Below are positions 11,743 through 21,660 of a DNA stretch of 64,000 nucleotides, one piece after another. Origin of the DNA: Arachnopeziza araneosa (taxonomy: Eukaryota > Ascomycota > Leotiomycetes > Helotiales > Arachnopezizaceae); the NCBI GenBank assembly GCA_003988855.1, contig QYAI01000051.1, forward strand, positions 186,001-250,000, in the 5' to 3' direction. The notes below the pieces were generated by a model. That model was not told where the DNA came from. It saw nothing but the letters and a program-made list of their open reading frames with translations, and did not search any database. Position 1 is the first letter of the stretch. Each line of letters opens with the position of its first letter. The translations under genes and the position numbers were made by a program.

Positions 11743-12322
11743 GGTTTGTCTTGCAGCGCAGCGAATTATGCAGGCAGCAGGCGGAGAGTGGAGGTAAGGA
11801 ATCAGAGAACTTGAGTGAGTTAAGGACGACATGGAAATAAAGTCCGTGTTTCTTAGGTACAATGAAAACCGGGAGATGAGATTGGGTTTGCAAGTACCTC
11901 CCATCCATCAACCAAGAGAGTAAAGCACCGCTCTCGATATTTCCGGTAAGCAATCAATTTCTGCGAGGAAAGGGAATTTCCCTTAACAGCATCTCATCCC
12001 CCAAGGCTACTCCAAAATGCATATCCATTTCATTATCTCACTCTCGGAAACGAAATCCACAGTCCCTATAGTACATCTACAAATAAGGTATTCTCGATGG
12101 GTTTTCTCTAGACCACAAATCTATCACACTATCTATCCCAACAAGAACGACACTGGAATATTATGCGACCACCCCCATCCGTCAGTTCATTCGTCATCGA
12201 TTCATGCACACCTCAAACGCCCCTTCAAGTAATTCAATGACCTCGCATATGCAACCTTTACTCCAATCCTATCATTCATCCGTAATTGCTTATTGAAGAT
12301 CAGTTCCGTTCTTCGTCTGTCA
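11743..12322. other. Convergent intergenic region
   Basis: 580 bases between the 3' ends of two facing genes. Nothing recognised beyond pyrimidine-rich stretches on the plus strand. Confidence 0.5.
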
Positions 12323-13542
12323 TCAAGCACCGACTGCCTCTGCCTGAGCTACTAGTCTTGCTCTCCATCCGTTACAGACCTCTTCGAAACCCCCAACTAC
12401 ATCACCACATACCCCGGCACACTCTCTCTTTCCTAACCTCTCACTCCAATTCCCCCTCGTCAGCCACCTCTCGCCCTCCTCTCTCGCCTCCTCTTCCTTC
12501 TTCATCTCAGCCACCAATTCCCTTGCGCTCCTAAGCCGCCTCGTAGCAGTCGTGGTCGTCTGTCTAGACATATGGAGAGTATCAGAGAGGTAGTTTAGTG
12601 TTTGCACCAGATCCGCAGTCATGGAATGGAGTTGGGTTAGAGAGTTGAATGCTGTGGTGGTGGGGCGGGGCATGCTTTCGCTTATGCTCAGTAAGAGAGG
12701 GAGGAGCTCGTCGATGAATTCTGAATCGGGAGGAGCGGCAATTGGAGAGAAGACAGCGTAGGAGAGGGATTGGAGGAGGCGGGTTTGGTGAAGAAGATGG
12801 GTGGAAAGAGCGGAGTGGGCGGTGATGAGTCTGTAGTTCAGTTAGTATAGTAACATAGTTCTCAAGGTAGAGAAACAAACCTGGTAGCACCACCTTCAAC
12901 ACCAGATTGTCCTCCTAAATCTCTTAATCCTTCAATGACTCTCTTCACAACGCCGTCTCTCTCAGTTCCATTATTCTCTGTCCCTCGACGTGCCAAACTC
13001 TCTACCATATCCATCCTGGCCACCAACCCGGGTGGAATCCCAGGACTCTCAAGATCAGAATCGCCTCCGTAATCACTCCCGTCATATTCAGAAGGTTGTC
13101 TCCTGTGGCCTCTCGCTGTTGGTGTCGGTGGTGAGAGAGTCATGGCTTTAGTTATAGCTTGCACCGGCGAAGAAGAAACATCCACGCCACTATCCCTCGT
13201 AGGTGCCACCCCTCCATCTTCCTCATCTTCATCCCTTCCTCCATCCTGGAAATTCATATCTGGTTCCCCGTCCTCATCCTCCTCTCCACTCTCCCATGCA
13301 TCTGCCAGCTCATCAGCGAGATTCCCAAGGCCGTTTGACTGTGCTCCTGGTCCACCGCTGCTGAAGACATCGCGATCTACATTGATGGAGTCGGATCGCG
13401 AGAAATGGTTTCGACTGGGTGTGATGGGACTGTGGACTGAGGCTTTGGAGTGTCTGCGTGAATGGGTGGATTGGGGTGATGTGTAGGTAAGATCGATATT
13501 TGAGGGATGCCTACTGTGTCTGGGTGTTTGTGGAGAAGGCAT
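12323..13542 (-). CDS. Conserved fungal protein: Ser/acidic disordered N-terminus, helical C-terminus
   Basis: Exons 12881-13542 and 12323-12830, with one 50-nt intron; 389 residues. Residues 1-150 are disordered: basic Ser/His-rich at the start (SPQTPRHSRHPS), then an acidic stretch (ADAWESGEEDEDGEPD). The C-terminal 200 residues are predicted mostly helical, with leucine heptads such as THLLHQTRLLQSL, LTQLHSMTADLVQTLNYLSD and RRLRSARELVAEMKKEEEA, and end in a conserved-looking GWRARL. The two exons join in frame (AG|A gives Arg). I do not recognise a named family. The long helical part suggests a scaffold or coiled-coil partner of a complex. Confidence 0.75.
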
Positions 13543-14196
13543 GATGTGTAACTGTTGCTCTAGCTTGATCTCTCTTCCTTAGAATTATTCCTGACCTGAG
13601 TTCGCTATTCGTTTGTCCAATATGTCTCGAATTTGGACTCCCGAAGAAAAAGCTGAGGTAAATGCACGTCTTGACCGGGTCGGCAGCGACGGGTACTGTT
13701 CGATAAGGAGACACCGGATATTTTTAGGGGCGTAGTTGGCAGAGGAAACGAAGAGACAGGGATGAGGGCGTCTTCACCAGGTCATTGTTGTCTCGCTGAA
13801 GGGGAAGGGCATATATCTGCTTGACTTATGGACGTGTGCTGGTCTCTCGGCGATTGTTCCCCCCGGCTTCAACATTCAATGCGCAAGGAAGCGAGACGAT
13901 GTTTTTGGTGCCTGACTTGCTCTTGGGACGACTCTTGAGACGCGATTATATTTTTATTTCCTTTTTGCCTTGGAGATGCAAGTGAGGAGGAGGAGGAGGA
14001 GGAGGAGGAGGAGGAGGAGGAGGAGGAGGTGAGGGCGGACATTTCCGCAAGGAACAGAATCGGCATACTGTACGAATCACGAATTCGAGAAGCGACTGTG
14101 ACGAAAACCACGAGAAATCAAATCCCCAGCACCTGATGCCTCAACACCGGCATACGGCTCAGCATCCAACATCACCACACCAGCATCTTCCTCCAA
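13543..14196. other. Divergent promoter region, includes a microsatellite
   Basis: Lies between two outward-facing starts (389-residue protein and NAT3). Contains the (GAG)n tract at 13984-14029. No supported gene. Confidence 0.5.
13984..14029. repeat. (GAG)n microsatellite, about 15 units
   Basis: Uninterrupted GAG/AGG triplets over 46 bases, about 170 bases upstream of the NAT3 start codon. On the minus strand it would read as a poly-Ser stretch in a short frame, which I regard as non-coding. Confidence 0.95.
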
Positions 14197-14781
14197 ATGA
14201 CCTCCCTCCGCCCCTTCCACGCCACCGACGTCTTCCACTTCAACCCCACCAACCTCGATCCCTTGACCGAAACCTACGACCTGAATTTCTACTTTAGCTA
14301 CCTCGCACGTTGGCCACACCTCTTCACCCTGGCCACTTCACCCAGTGGACACCCATCAGGGTATCTTATGGGAAAGCTCGAATCCTCTCCAAGTTACTAC
14401 CTCTCCTCCCCCCACTATCTGCCTTTCCACGCGCACATCACAGCCTTGACAGTAGCACCGCACGCTCGTCGGCAGGGCCTAGCACGCACTCTATCCTCGA
14501 GTCTGGAAGTCGCGGGTGATGAATACGATGCCTGGTTTGTGGATCTGTACGTGAGGAAGAGTAATAAGATTGCGCAGCAGCTCTATAGAGGACTGGGATA
14601 TAGTGTCTACAGAACGGTCAAGGAGTACTATAGTGAGGACTTGAACGCGGAGGGTGGAGAGGAGGAGGGGAAGGGTGAGGATGCTTATGATATGAGGAAA
14701 CCTTTGAGGAGAGATGTGCATCGGAAACATGTCAGGGAGAATGGGGAGAGTTTTGAAGTGTTGCCTGAGGATGTGTGGTGA
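14197..14781 (+). CDS. NAT3: N-terminal acetyltransferase NatB catalytic subunit (Naa20)
   Basis: Single exon, 194 residues. It starts MTSLRPFHATDVFHFNPTNL and continues LNFYFSYLARWP, the Naa20 signature. The GNAT acetyl-CoA loop appears as VAPHARRQGLARTL (R-R-x-G-x-A type) near residue 90, followed by VDLYVRKSNKIAQQLY and GLGYSVYRTVKEYYS. NatB acetylates nascent N-termini beginning Met-Asp, -Glu, -Asn or -Gln on the ribosome, together with an auxiliary subunit (Mdm20/Naa25) not in this window. Residues 150-165 are a Glu/Gly-rich insertion before the conserved RRDVHRKHVRENGE. Length is close to that of the family. An intronless gene with a single obvious start. Confidence 0.95.
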   Translation: MTSLRPFHATDVFHFNPTNLDPLTETYDLNFYFSYLARWPHLFTLATSPSGHPSGYLMGKLESSPSYYLSSPHYLPFHAHITALTVAPHARRQGLARTLSSSLEVAGDEYDAWFVDLYVRKSNKIAQQLYRGLGYSVYRTVKEYYSEDLNAEGGEEEGKGEDAYDMRKPLRRDVHRKHVRENGESFEVLPEDVW

Positions 14782-15230
14782 GGAGTGATGAGCATAGGTA
14801 GGATTTTTGGATGAGCACGCCTTGGAAGCAGGCTGATGAGGATCTGAAAGGCACAGTGTGGAACGAACGTTCACTGCATCGGAATGATGGACCAGGCCAC
14901 AGACATCGATGCCAAAACCCGCAGAATAGGCGTGAAAAGGCATGGTGCTCCTAGGTATAGCACCTCGCACTGGAAAGCAAGACGCCCTTAGTAGCTTATA
15001 CAGACCCTAGGTTGGAAATCATGGGAGTCTTGTATAGCTTACTTACAGTTAGCCTTATCAGTAGACGCATTCAGGTTTCGAACTTAGACACACCATCTCA
15101 CAAATTTCAACATCCTACTCGAACTCGAAAATAGCACTTAGCTAGGAGATAGTCAAGTTCCATTTGTGTTGCAATTGCTCTAGGAAGTCTAAACCCTGGT
15201 TGACCACGCTTCATGCCTCAGTCTGTCATC
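14782..15230. other. Convergent intergenic region
   Basis: 450 bases between facing 3' ends; nothing recognised. Confidence 0.5.
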
Positions 15231-17969
15231 TCACATAGTTGTTTGTCCATCTGTCCAAGACAATGCCTTGAAAACCATGTCCGCTCTTCCTTCAAATTGA
15301 AGGATAACCGTGACACACTCTATTTTCAGGTCCCCCAAGTCATTCATATTGCTTTTCTCAATGACACGACATTTTCCACAGCAGTCATCCTCAGTCGAAT
15401 TCTTTACTGCCGGTTGAATCCACGATTCATGCTTGGATTTTGAATCGCTTCCATCTATCTCTGTGATTAACTTATCTTCATACAATAAATGCTCGTTTGC
15501 AAACTCGTGATCTTCATTCTTACAAAGTGGACTTGCTTCCTCATCAACTGGTTTGAGTTTCGACTGCTTTTCTTCACCTTGAGTGCGATCCAAACTAGCG
15601 ATCCTGTCAATCTTGAAAGTGCGAGACACGCCATTGACTAGCTGTTCATGCTCGAAATTTGATACACGTCTCCTAACAGAGCCACAAGCAATGCCAGCTT
15701 CCACTTTTCGATCTATTCTTTTCAAGTCTTCCTGGTGTTCCTTCAGTTTCTGGTTCAAAAGAGGGACCGGACTCATTGATTTGAGTTGGAACATAGCGGA
15801 GAGACGTCTTGATGCTTTTCTATGGGCTCGTTTTGCGGTGGAGCTTCGACTTGAACGTTTAATTGGGCGTGGAACCAGCTCCTTAGCTATTACGCAAGGC
15901 ATTGTACTTGACTCGGATCGGTCTTTGGCAGCGAATGCAGTTTTCGCACCACTTCCCTCTAGAGCCGGTGTTTCTCCCTTTAGACTCTCCAAAGATGTCA
16001 CAATTTGATGACCTTCAGTCTGAGGATGCGGGTTTAGGGGTGGTAGTTCCATAGAACTCGAGGGTTCTGAGCAAGGAAAAGCTTGTTTCTTGTGCTGATT
16101 GGGCTTCAAAAACAAGACTTCCTCTGGAGAACCTAAATAATCATCCGCTGACACTGGCCGGCTTGAGTTCTCTTGTCTCGCTCCATAATTGGTAGTCGAG
16201 CATGGTACGCCTAGTAAGGATCTTGGCCTCATGTCCACTGGGTCCGGAGTATTTCCTTTCTGAGAGATTGGCTCGATTTGCAACTCTCGATCTGTTTGTT
16301 TCTCCGCTGGTGATGCCGGTTCGGCTTTCTCTGGGATCGATATAGATGCTGACGGTATGATCGATTTCTGTTGTATTTGATGATGATGAAGAAGACTGTC
16401 ATGATCGACATGAACGCAACATCTCACATGATGGTGTACATTTTGACAGGCTGCACAATGACAGTCGTCAAGACAGTGCTGACACTCACCAACTATGCCT
16501 GAACTTACCGGGCTTCCATTGCGAGAGTGGCCAGTTCTTGGATATCCGTGACATTGCACATACTTTATGCAGAGCGGACCAAGAGACCCTTGCCTCGTCA
16601 AGCGCTGGGAGGGCTGATCCAATAGCATCGAAACAGGCATTACCTGAGATTGTGGTCTAGTAGGGCAAGCAGTTTGTGAAGTAACCATCGTTGATGGGCA
16701 TAGCTGGGCTGACATGTTCAAGTTGTCATCGGCCATACTAGAGTCAGCGATATAGCCATTGTCTGTCTCTGCAAGGAACAGTTGGAGTGCTTGGCTAGGA
16801 TAGAGTAAATCTGCAATTAAGAAGGGAGAATCCTTCACGCTCCTCTGTACCTCTCTCTCCGGGAGAGGAGCTGCAAACCCTAGTCTGACTATGTCCTGTC
16901 GAGGAGAAGTTTTCCTTGGTTTTACAACTTGTTCCACATAGACTGGACATCTCTTTGTGCTAGATCGTTTCCTTACAGTTCCGTCAGGCTGATTGTCAGG
17001 CTGTAATGGATCTGGGCAAGGACTAGTTAAAGGTTTTCCTACTTTAGAAGTTTCGATAAAGTCCGAATGTCTCTCTTTTTCACCATTTGGCAATGGAGAT
17101 AAGTTGTTACATTTGGAACAAAAGTCGTGTCCACATTTCCGACAGTTGATTGACATGCCGGCATTCACCCAGGAGCAAAGGTGGCAATCTCGGCGATGGC
17201 GGATTGGAAAATGATCTACTCCCTGACAAGTCTCCTTAGAAGATGCAAGACCTTCAGGTCGTTCAATGCCGTATTGATCAAATAAATCTCGGACACTCTT
17301 TCGGCGGAGTGTGGAAGTGGTAGTAATTGTCGAATCTGAATTTTCAACACCTTGCTGTATATCTAATGTGTCTCCGTTTTCTTGATTATCTCCGGACACC
17401 GCGCTGCGGAAGCTGGACATGTTCGAACAACATATGAGTGGGCTGACCTTACAATTCGTCTCTTTCAACATTGATGAGTCCGAACTCGTAAATTTGCGTC
17501 CCATACTGCGAGTCGCTTTGCTCCGGGAGAACCTCGCCCATCGGACTGTAGCATCTGTTCTGGGTACGATGTCTTTAGGCTTAGGCTCCTCATTTATTCT
17601 AGGGGATTGGGTGGAGCCAGTGTTGCCATGGTCTTCAGCATGTTTGGTTCTGGGCGTCCTAAGACCTTGAAATGAGTGTCTTGTTTCAAATTGTGATCCT
17701 TCGTCTGGTTTCGTATTTCGAAGTGCTGGCAAGCCAAATCGAGGGGTTACACGCCTTCCAAATGTAGTGTGTGAATCATCACGGGGATATCTCCTGAACG
17801 GTGGTGTTCGGGACTTAGATGGGCGGCGTGAAAGACTCTGTAGATACTGAATACGTGTCGCAACTGTCCCTGGAGGTATGATATTTGGGACAACATCCTT
17901 GCGGTTTGACGGTGACGAGGTTGATGCTGGGGTCAAATTTGCTCCCCTAGACTCGTTCATTGCGGCCAT
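15231..17969 (-). CDS. Hypothetical 912-residue protein with two Cys/His clusters
   Basis: One exon, ATG at 17969. Mostly disordered and Ser/Arg/Pro-rich, with two cysteine clusters. Cluster 1, residues 262-287, has the spacing C-x2-C-x10-C-x2-C-x4-C-x2-C (core CRKCGHDFCSKC) and resembles a treble-clef or RanBP2-like zinc knuckle. Cluster 2, about residues 467-530, is extremely Cys/His-rich (CQHCLDDCHCAACQ, then VHHHVRCCVHVDHD and an HHH run). Basic patches (RPIKRSSRSSTAKRAHRK near residue 730) could be nuclear signals. I do not recognise a named family. Metal binding is inferred from spacing only. The uninterrupted 2.7 kb frame makes coding status secure; a second in-frame ATG lies three codons downstream. 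Confidence 0.8.
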   Translation of the reverse strand: MAAMNESRGANLTPASTSSPSNRKDVVPNIIPPGTVATRIQYLQSLSRRPSKSRTPPFRRYPRDDSHTTFGRRVTPRFGLPALRNTKPDEGSQFETRHSFQGLRTPRTKHAEDHGNTGSTQSPRINEEPKPKDIVPRTDATVRWARFSRSKATRSMGRKFTSSDSSMLKETNCKVSPLICCSNMSSFRSAVSGDNQENGDTLDIQQGVENSDSTITTTSTLRRKSVRDLFDQYGIERPEGLASSKETCQGVDHFPIRHRRDCHLCSWVNAGMSINCRKCGHDFCSKCNNLSPLPNGEKERHSDFIETSKVGKPLTSPCPDPLQPDNQPDGTVRKRSSTKRCPVYVEQVVKPRKTSPRQDIVRLGFAAPLPEREVQRSVKDSPFLIADLLYPSQALQLFLAETDNGYIADSSMADDNLNMSAQLCPSTMVTSQTACPTRPQSQVMPVSMLLDQPSQRLTRQGSLGPLCIKYVQCHGYPRTGHSRNGSPVSSGIVGECQHCLDDCHCAACQNVHHHVRCCVHVDHDSLLHHHQIQQKSIIPSASISIPEKAEPASPAEKQTDRELQIEPISQKGNTPDPVDMRPRSLLGVPCSTTNYGARQENSSRPVSADDYLGSPEEVLFLKPNQHKKQAFPCSEPSSSMELPPLNPHPQTEGHQIVTSLESLKGETPALEGSGAKTAFAAKDRSESSTMPCVIAKELVPRPIKRSSRSSTAKRAHRKASRRLSAMFQLKSMSPVPLLNQKLKEHQEDLKRIDRKVEAGIACGSVRRRVSNFEHEQLVNGVSRTFKIDRIASLDRTQGEEKQSKLKPVDEEASPLCKNEDHEFANEHLLYEDKLITEIDGSDSKSKHESWIQPAVKNSTEDDCCGKCRVIEKSNMNDLGDLKIECVTVILQFEGRADMVFKALSWTDGQTTM

Positions 17970-18320
17970 CTAGCCTCATAATTGGTTGTACGATTGAACA
18001 ATGGGCAGCATAACAGACTGGATGCAAGGATGCAGGTTGCTGATATGGATAAAGAATGGAATGAGGAGATAGACACAATGCTCTATGCCCAGTTTTGCAT
18101 ATCGATAAATTTGAGTCCAACATAGGAAGTGGTTTGTAGGATTCACAATTTGGAAACGTACCGCAAGAGGTTTAAAAAAAATTATGAAAAAGGAAGGAGC
18201 ACTTCAGTTGCCAATATTGTGGCTTGTGGAGAAAAGGTAGCATTCATAAAATGCATTAGACAAACAATGATATACAGTTCCGCTTCTTCTATAGTCTCTC
18301 ATGCTTCCCTAATGACCGCC
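17970..18320. other. Intergenic: promoter of the 912-residue gene and ATP16 3' flank
   Basis: 350 AT-rich bases; nothing recognised. Confidence 0.4.
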
Positions 18321-19099
18321 TTACTTTAGTGCAGCTTGCAAGCTCTCCAACACCTATATATTATTAGTGGCAGCTTGGCCGACGCTTTGATTGTAGCTTA
18401 CCTCAATCTCAATCTTGGCCTCCGCAATATCCTGCTCACTGCCACTACCACCTGCAATCTTCTGCGCTTCTGCAAGTTGTGATCTCACATTCTCGATACT
18501 GAAATCTTCCAAAGCATATCCTTCAACAGCATTGATGCTCAATTCCGAGTTTGGCTGAACAATTGCAAACCCTCCAGAAACTGCACATCTATATTAGCCA
18601 CAGAAGATGTGTATCGATTCATTCGGTCTTACGGAAGAACTGCTTGCTTCCACCACTCTCCTCAATAACCTCAATGAGACCAGGTTTCAATTGTTCAATC
18701 GAGGGTACGTGATTTGCGAGAACACCCATCTCGCCTGATTCTGCCGGAATGTTGACTTGAACAACATCTTGTGACTTGTAAACCGACTATGGGTGGATCC
18801 AGTTAGCTGATGTGCTTCCGAGGTATATATCCCATCTATCTTCTATCCAAAGAGTTCCGAACTTGCGTCGATCAAGATATTCCCACACTAAAGAATCAAC
18901 CGATGATAGGAAACGCACTTGATGTGGCAGAGCTAAGCTTAACTTAATCTGGGGAATGAATTAGCAATGGCCGCAAAATCTGTTCGGATGTCCCAACCTT
19001 ATCCGAAACAGCCTCAGCATAACCTCTACGTTGCAGAGGTGCCCTGATAGCTGCATGACGGGCTCGTAGAGCTGTACGAGCAATACGGAGGGAGTTCAT
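18321..19099 (-). CDS. ATP16: Mitochondrial F1F0 ATP synthase subunit delta
   Basis: Five exons: 18998-19099, 18919-18948, 18633-18786, 18402-18580, 18321-18353; 165 residues. The first 30 residues are an Arg-rich, acid-free mitochondrial presequence (MNSLRIARTALRARH), with likely cleavage near RRGYAEA. The mature part reads KIKLSLALPHQ, VYKSQDVVQVNIPAESGEMG, LANHVPSIEQLKPG and GGFAIVQPNSELSINAVEGY. This is the beta-sandwich of delta (bacterial epsilon), followed by the two-helix C-terminus ending VLESLQAALK. Delta is part of the central stalk that couples proton flow to ATP synthesis. All splice junctions are in frame. The start is the first ATG that gives a presequence. Confidence 0.95.
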
Positions 19100-21660
19100 G
19101 ATGGGTTGAGGATTCAATTGAGATTGACGTTGTTGACTCGACAATGGAGCATTACTTGCTGTTCGCGACTCGCTTGTGAGGCTGAAATTTAATGAGTCAT
19201 GTGACTATAGTTCTGCATCATCCCCTTTTGATTTCTCAGTGTCTTTAATAGCCTTTAAAACTCTTGTTATCTCAAACACTACCTAGAGAGCATTGTAATA
19301 GCTTGAGATATGTAGTAGTCACGTGCAGAGAAGTCAAAAGATCCCGTGGCCTCATTTTTCGCTCTTCGCTCTCGGTTCGTGTCCGAGACTAATCCGAAGC
19401 TTGACGGGAATGCCCAAAGCAGCATGCCGCGAAAGCTTCTCTCGAAGGTGGATCTCGAAAACGACTGGTGGTCATTAATCCCTCATGCTCAACCTCAATC
19501 GCCATCGCCTCGCATAGCGCTGGCACAACAGCATGTCAACTACTGCAGATTTTACGGTTCTGTGCATATGGTTACAACGCGTACGAGTGTATTTGGCAGT
19601 TAGTAGCGTTGGCTAGCAAGGGGGAAATGGAAAAGAGTTTCACGATCTTCTGCTGGATCAACGTCTCACCACATACAGGAGATACCGAGGATATGCGGTG
19701 TACAGAGTGTAGAAGCCGAGCCTCGCAAGCCTCCCTTCCGAAGCCCTGCTGCCCTCATGAGCATGATCTTTCACCGCTTCCCTCCTACGATACTCTGACC
19801 CTGAAGGACCCACGATCAGCACCACGAGAACTTGTATAGTCTAATGCAACATCATGACCACCGACCCGGAGATGCCCCTCCAGGTCCTCGAGCAGCATGC
19901 TTATTGAAACTTATTGGAGGGAGTCCAAAATAGGGACTTGTGCTGAAATCTGCAGGTATGCAGCAGGGGAGACAAGGTCTTACAAAAAACGACATGTCAA
20001 GTTGAATTTTGAAGATGAGACCATGTTGTGAGGTCCAGTTTTCGCCATGAAGAATGTGGGGTACATCCTTTTGGCGGTCAGGATGAGGGCTCTCCAATCT
20101 CGAGGCCTGTCAGTTCGATCAAGACTCAAACTACAGAATGCTCATTGGACGATTTCACTATCCGGGAAAGGCTCGCAAAGACTTCGTAGAGGTTCATGCG
20201 CGCAGCCACGGTCAGTCCAGTTTGAGGAACACCAAGTGACCTCGAACATGGCGTATGAAGACGGCAGCCCAGAGGGAAAAGATCTGGATCTCTGCCGATA
20301 CCAGTCCGACATGTGAAAGCTTCGAACGAGGCGAGCTGCTAGGAGTTTAGCAGAAGTTAAGCTCTGAACACAGATCTCATCCTAACACATCAATATTGCA
20401 AATTTGACGCTGATAGAAAAGGCCCCCACGCTGCGAGACGACGTTTCAATCTAGGACCCCGCAGTATACTGGCACGCTGGGCGGGTCTAGCAGTCTTGTA
20501 CCGTTGAGCACCTTGCCAAGTCAAGACTTGCTGGGCGATGAGATCTTCGCAGATGCCCCAGTGCCGCGACAAGCTAAGTAAAATGAATGGCTCGGCCGTG
20601 GTTGATCTGTTTCGGGTTCAAAGACTGATCATTTAACGACTCGGAGAAATGCGGAAACTCGGCGTGGTGAGCTGTGACAAAGCATTCGAAGCAAGATTCT
20701 TCTCACCAGACCGAAGCAGCTTACACGAGGGTGACAGTTCTTTGATTGCTTAGTCCGGGGGGGATGACGGCGTTCGCATTCAGCAACCTTTTATCATAGC
20801 AAATAGAAACCAAAGAAAATTTTGCAAAATTTGAAGTCTTTGTTCATTGGAACCAGTACCAAATCAGGGCGGCGCTAGAATCATTCATCAGTGGCTACTC
20901 ACTAGCCGCTTCTACTCAAGAAGGACCCTCTTTCTCGCGGTCACCACCCAAGTTCCCTCTCTCCCACTTCACCTCTTCTACCACCACCACAACTCCACTC
21001 CACTCATCTCCAACCTCCGCTGCGTCCATACAGGCAGAATTGAAACAACACTCCCCGGGCAGCTGGCCGAGATTGTGTGCGCGTGGATCCTGTGCAAGCC
21101 AAGCAGCTTCGCCATCCTGTTCGTACCAGCCAGCTCGTCACTTATTAGTCAAAGTGATCTCACAGTCTTACCTTGATCCGAGCCCTGCACTCCTACCTTT
21201 TACGAGTCAAGACAAAACAACAGCTTAGTGAACAATCCTTCTCAGCAACAATCGTCAATCGCCAAGTCGAATCCGCCTCGTCCTTTTTGCTTCTTCGAAG
21301 TACAACCGGATTCTCTTCAACCTCAACATGCTCTCCAATTTATAGCCTGCGTAGTCCTCACGGACGCCCAATCCCAACGGTCTTCGACATTACCTCGTAG
21401 ACCTATTGACGACTACACACATCTGTGTATGCTCCTGTCGAGTCCTCGATTAGAACCATCGTATTGAGAGTCTACAAGATTGATCTTCGAGTCGCGTTAC
21501 ACATATCTTCACACTCGCCACCCATTCAACTACGGAGTCACGACTATACTTCAACTTTTAATACAGCCGTTGAGTGCGACGACGGGATTACTTCTAGTTG
21601 GTATTTTTTGGGTACTTTTTCTGATCTGATATGAACTTGTATCGTGCTCAGAATCACAAG
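19100..21660. other. 2.5 kb geneless divergent interval between ATP16 and a DUF2457-type gene
   Basis: No supported coding gene on either strand. Open frames up to about 120 codons overlap in several frames and carry no motif. From about 20830 the plus strand is rich in C/T and short A/T runs, like a long promoter and 5' leader of the gene starting at 21661; several upstream ATGs with short frames occur. The left part (19340-20600) is more GC-rich and could hold a non-coding transcript, but nothing in it is diagnostic. Confidence 0.5.

Noticed and set aside
13869..14111. Minus-strand 80-codon frame with poly-Ser
   Set aside because: It is created by the (GAG)n microsatellite; no conserved flanking sequence.
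18619..18960. Suspected 1-base frameshift in ATP16 exon 3
   Set aside because: Recounting line 18781 showed the exon is 154 nt and all five exons join in frame.
19340..20600. Possible transposon relic in the GC-richer gap
   Set aside because: No terminal repeats, transposase-like frames or strong CpA/TpA bias could be recognised by eye.
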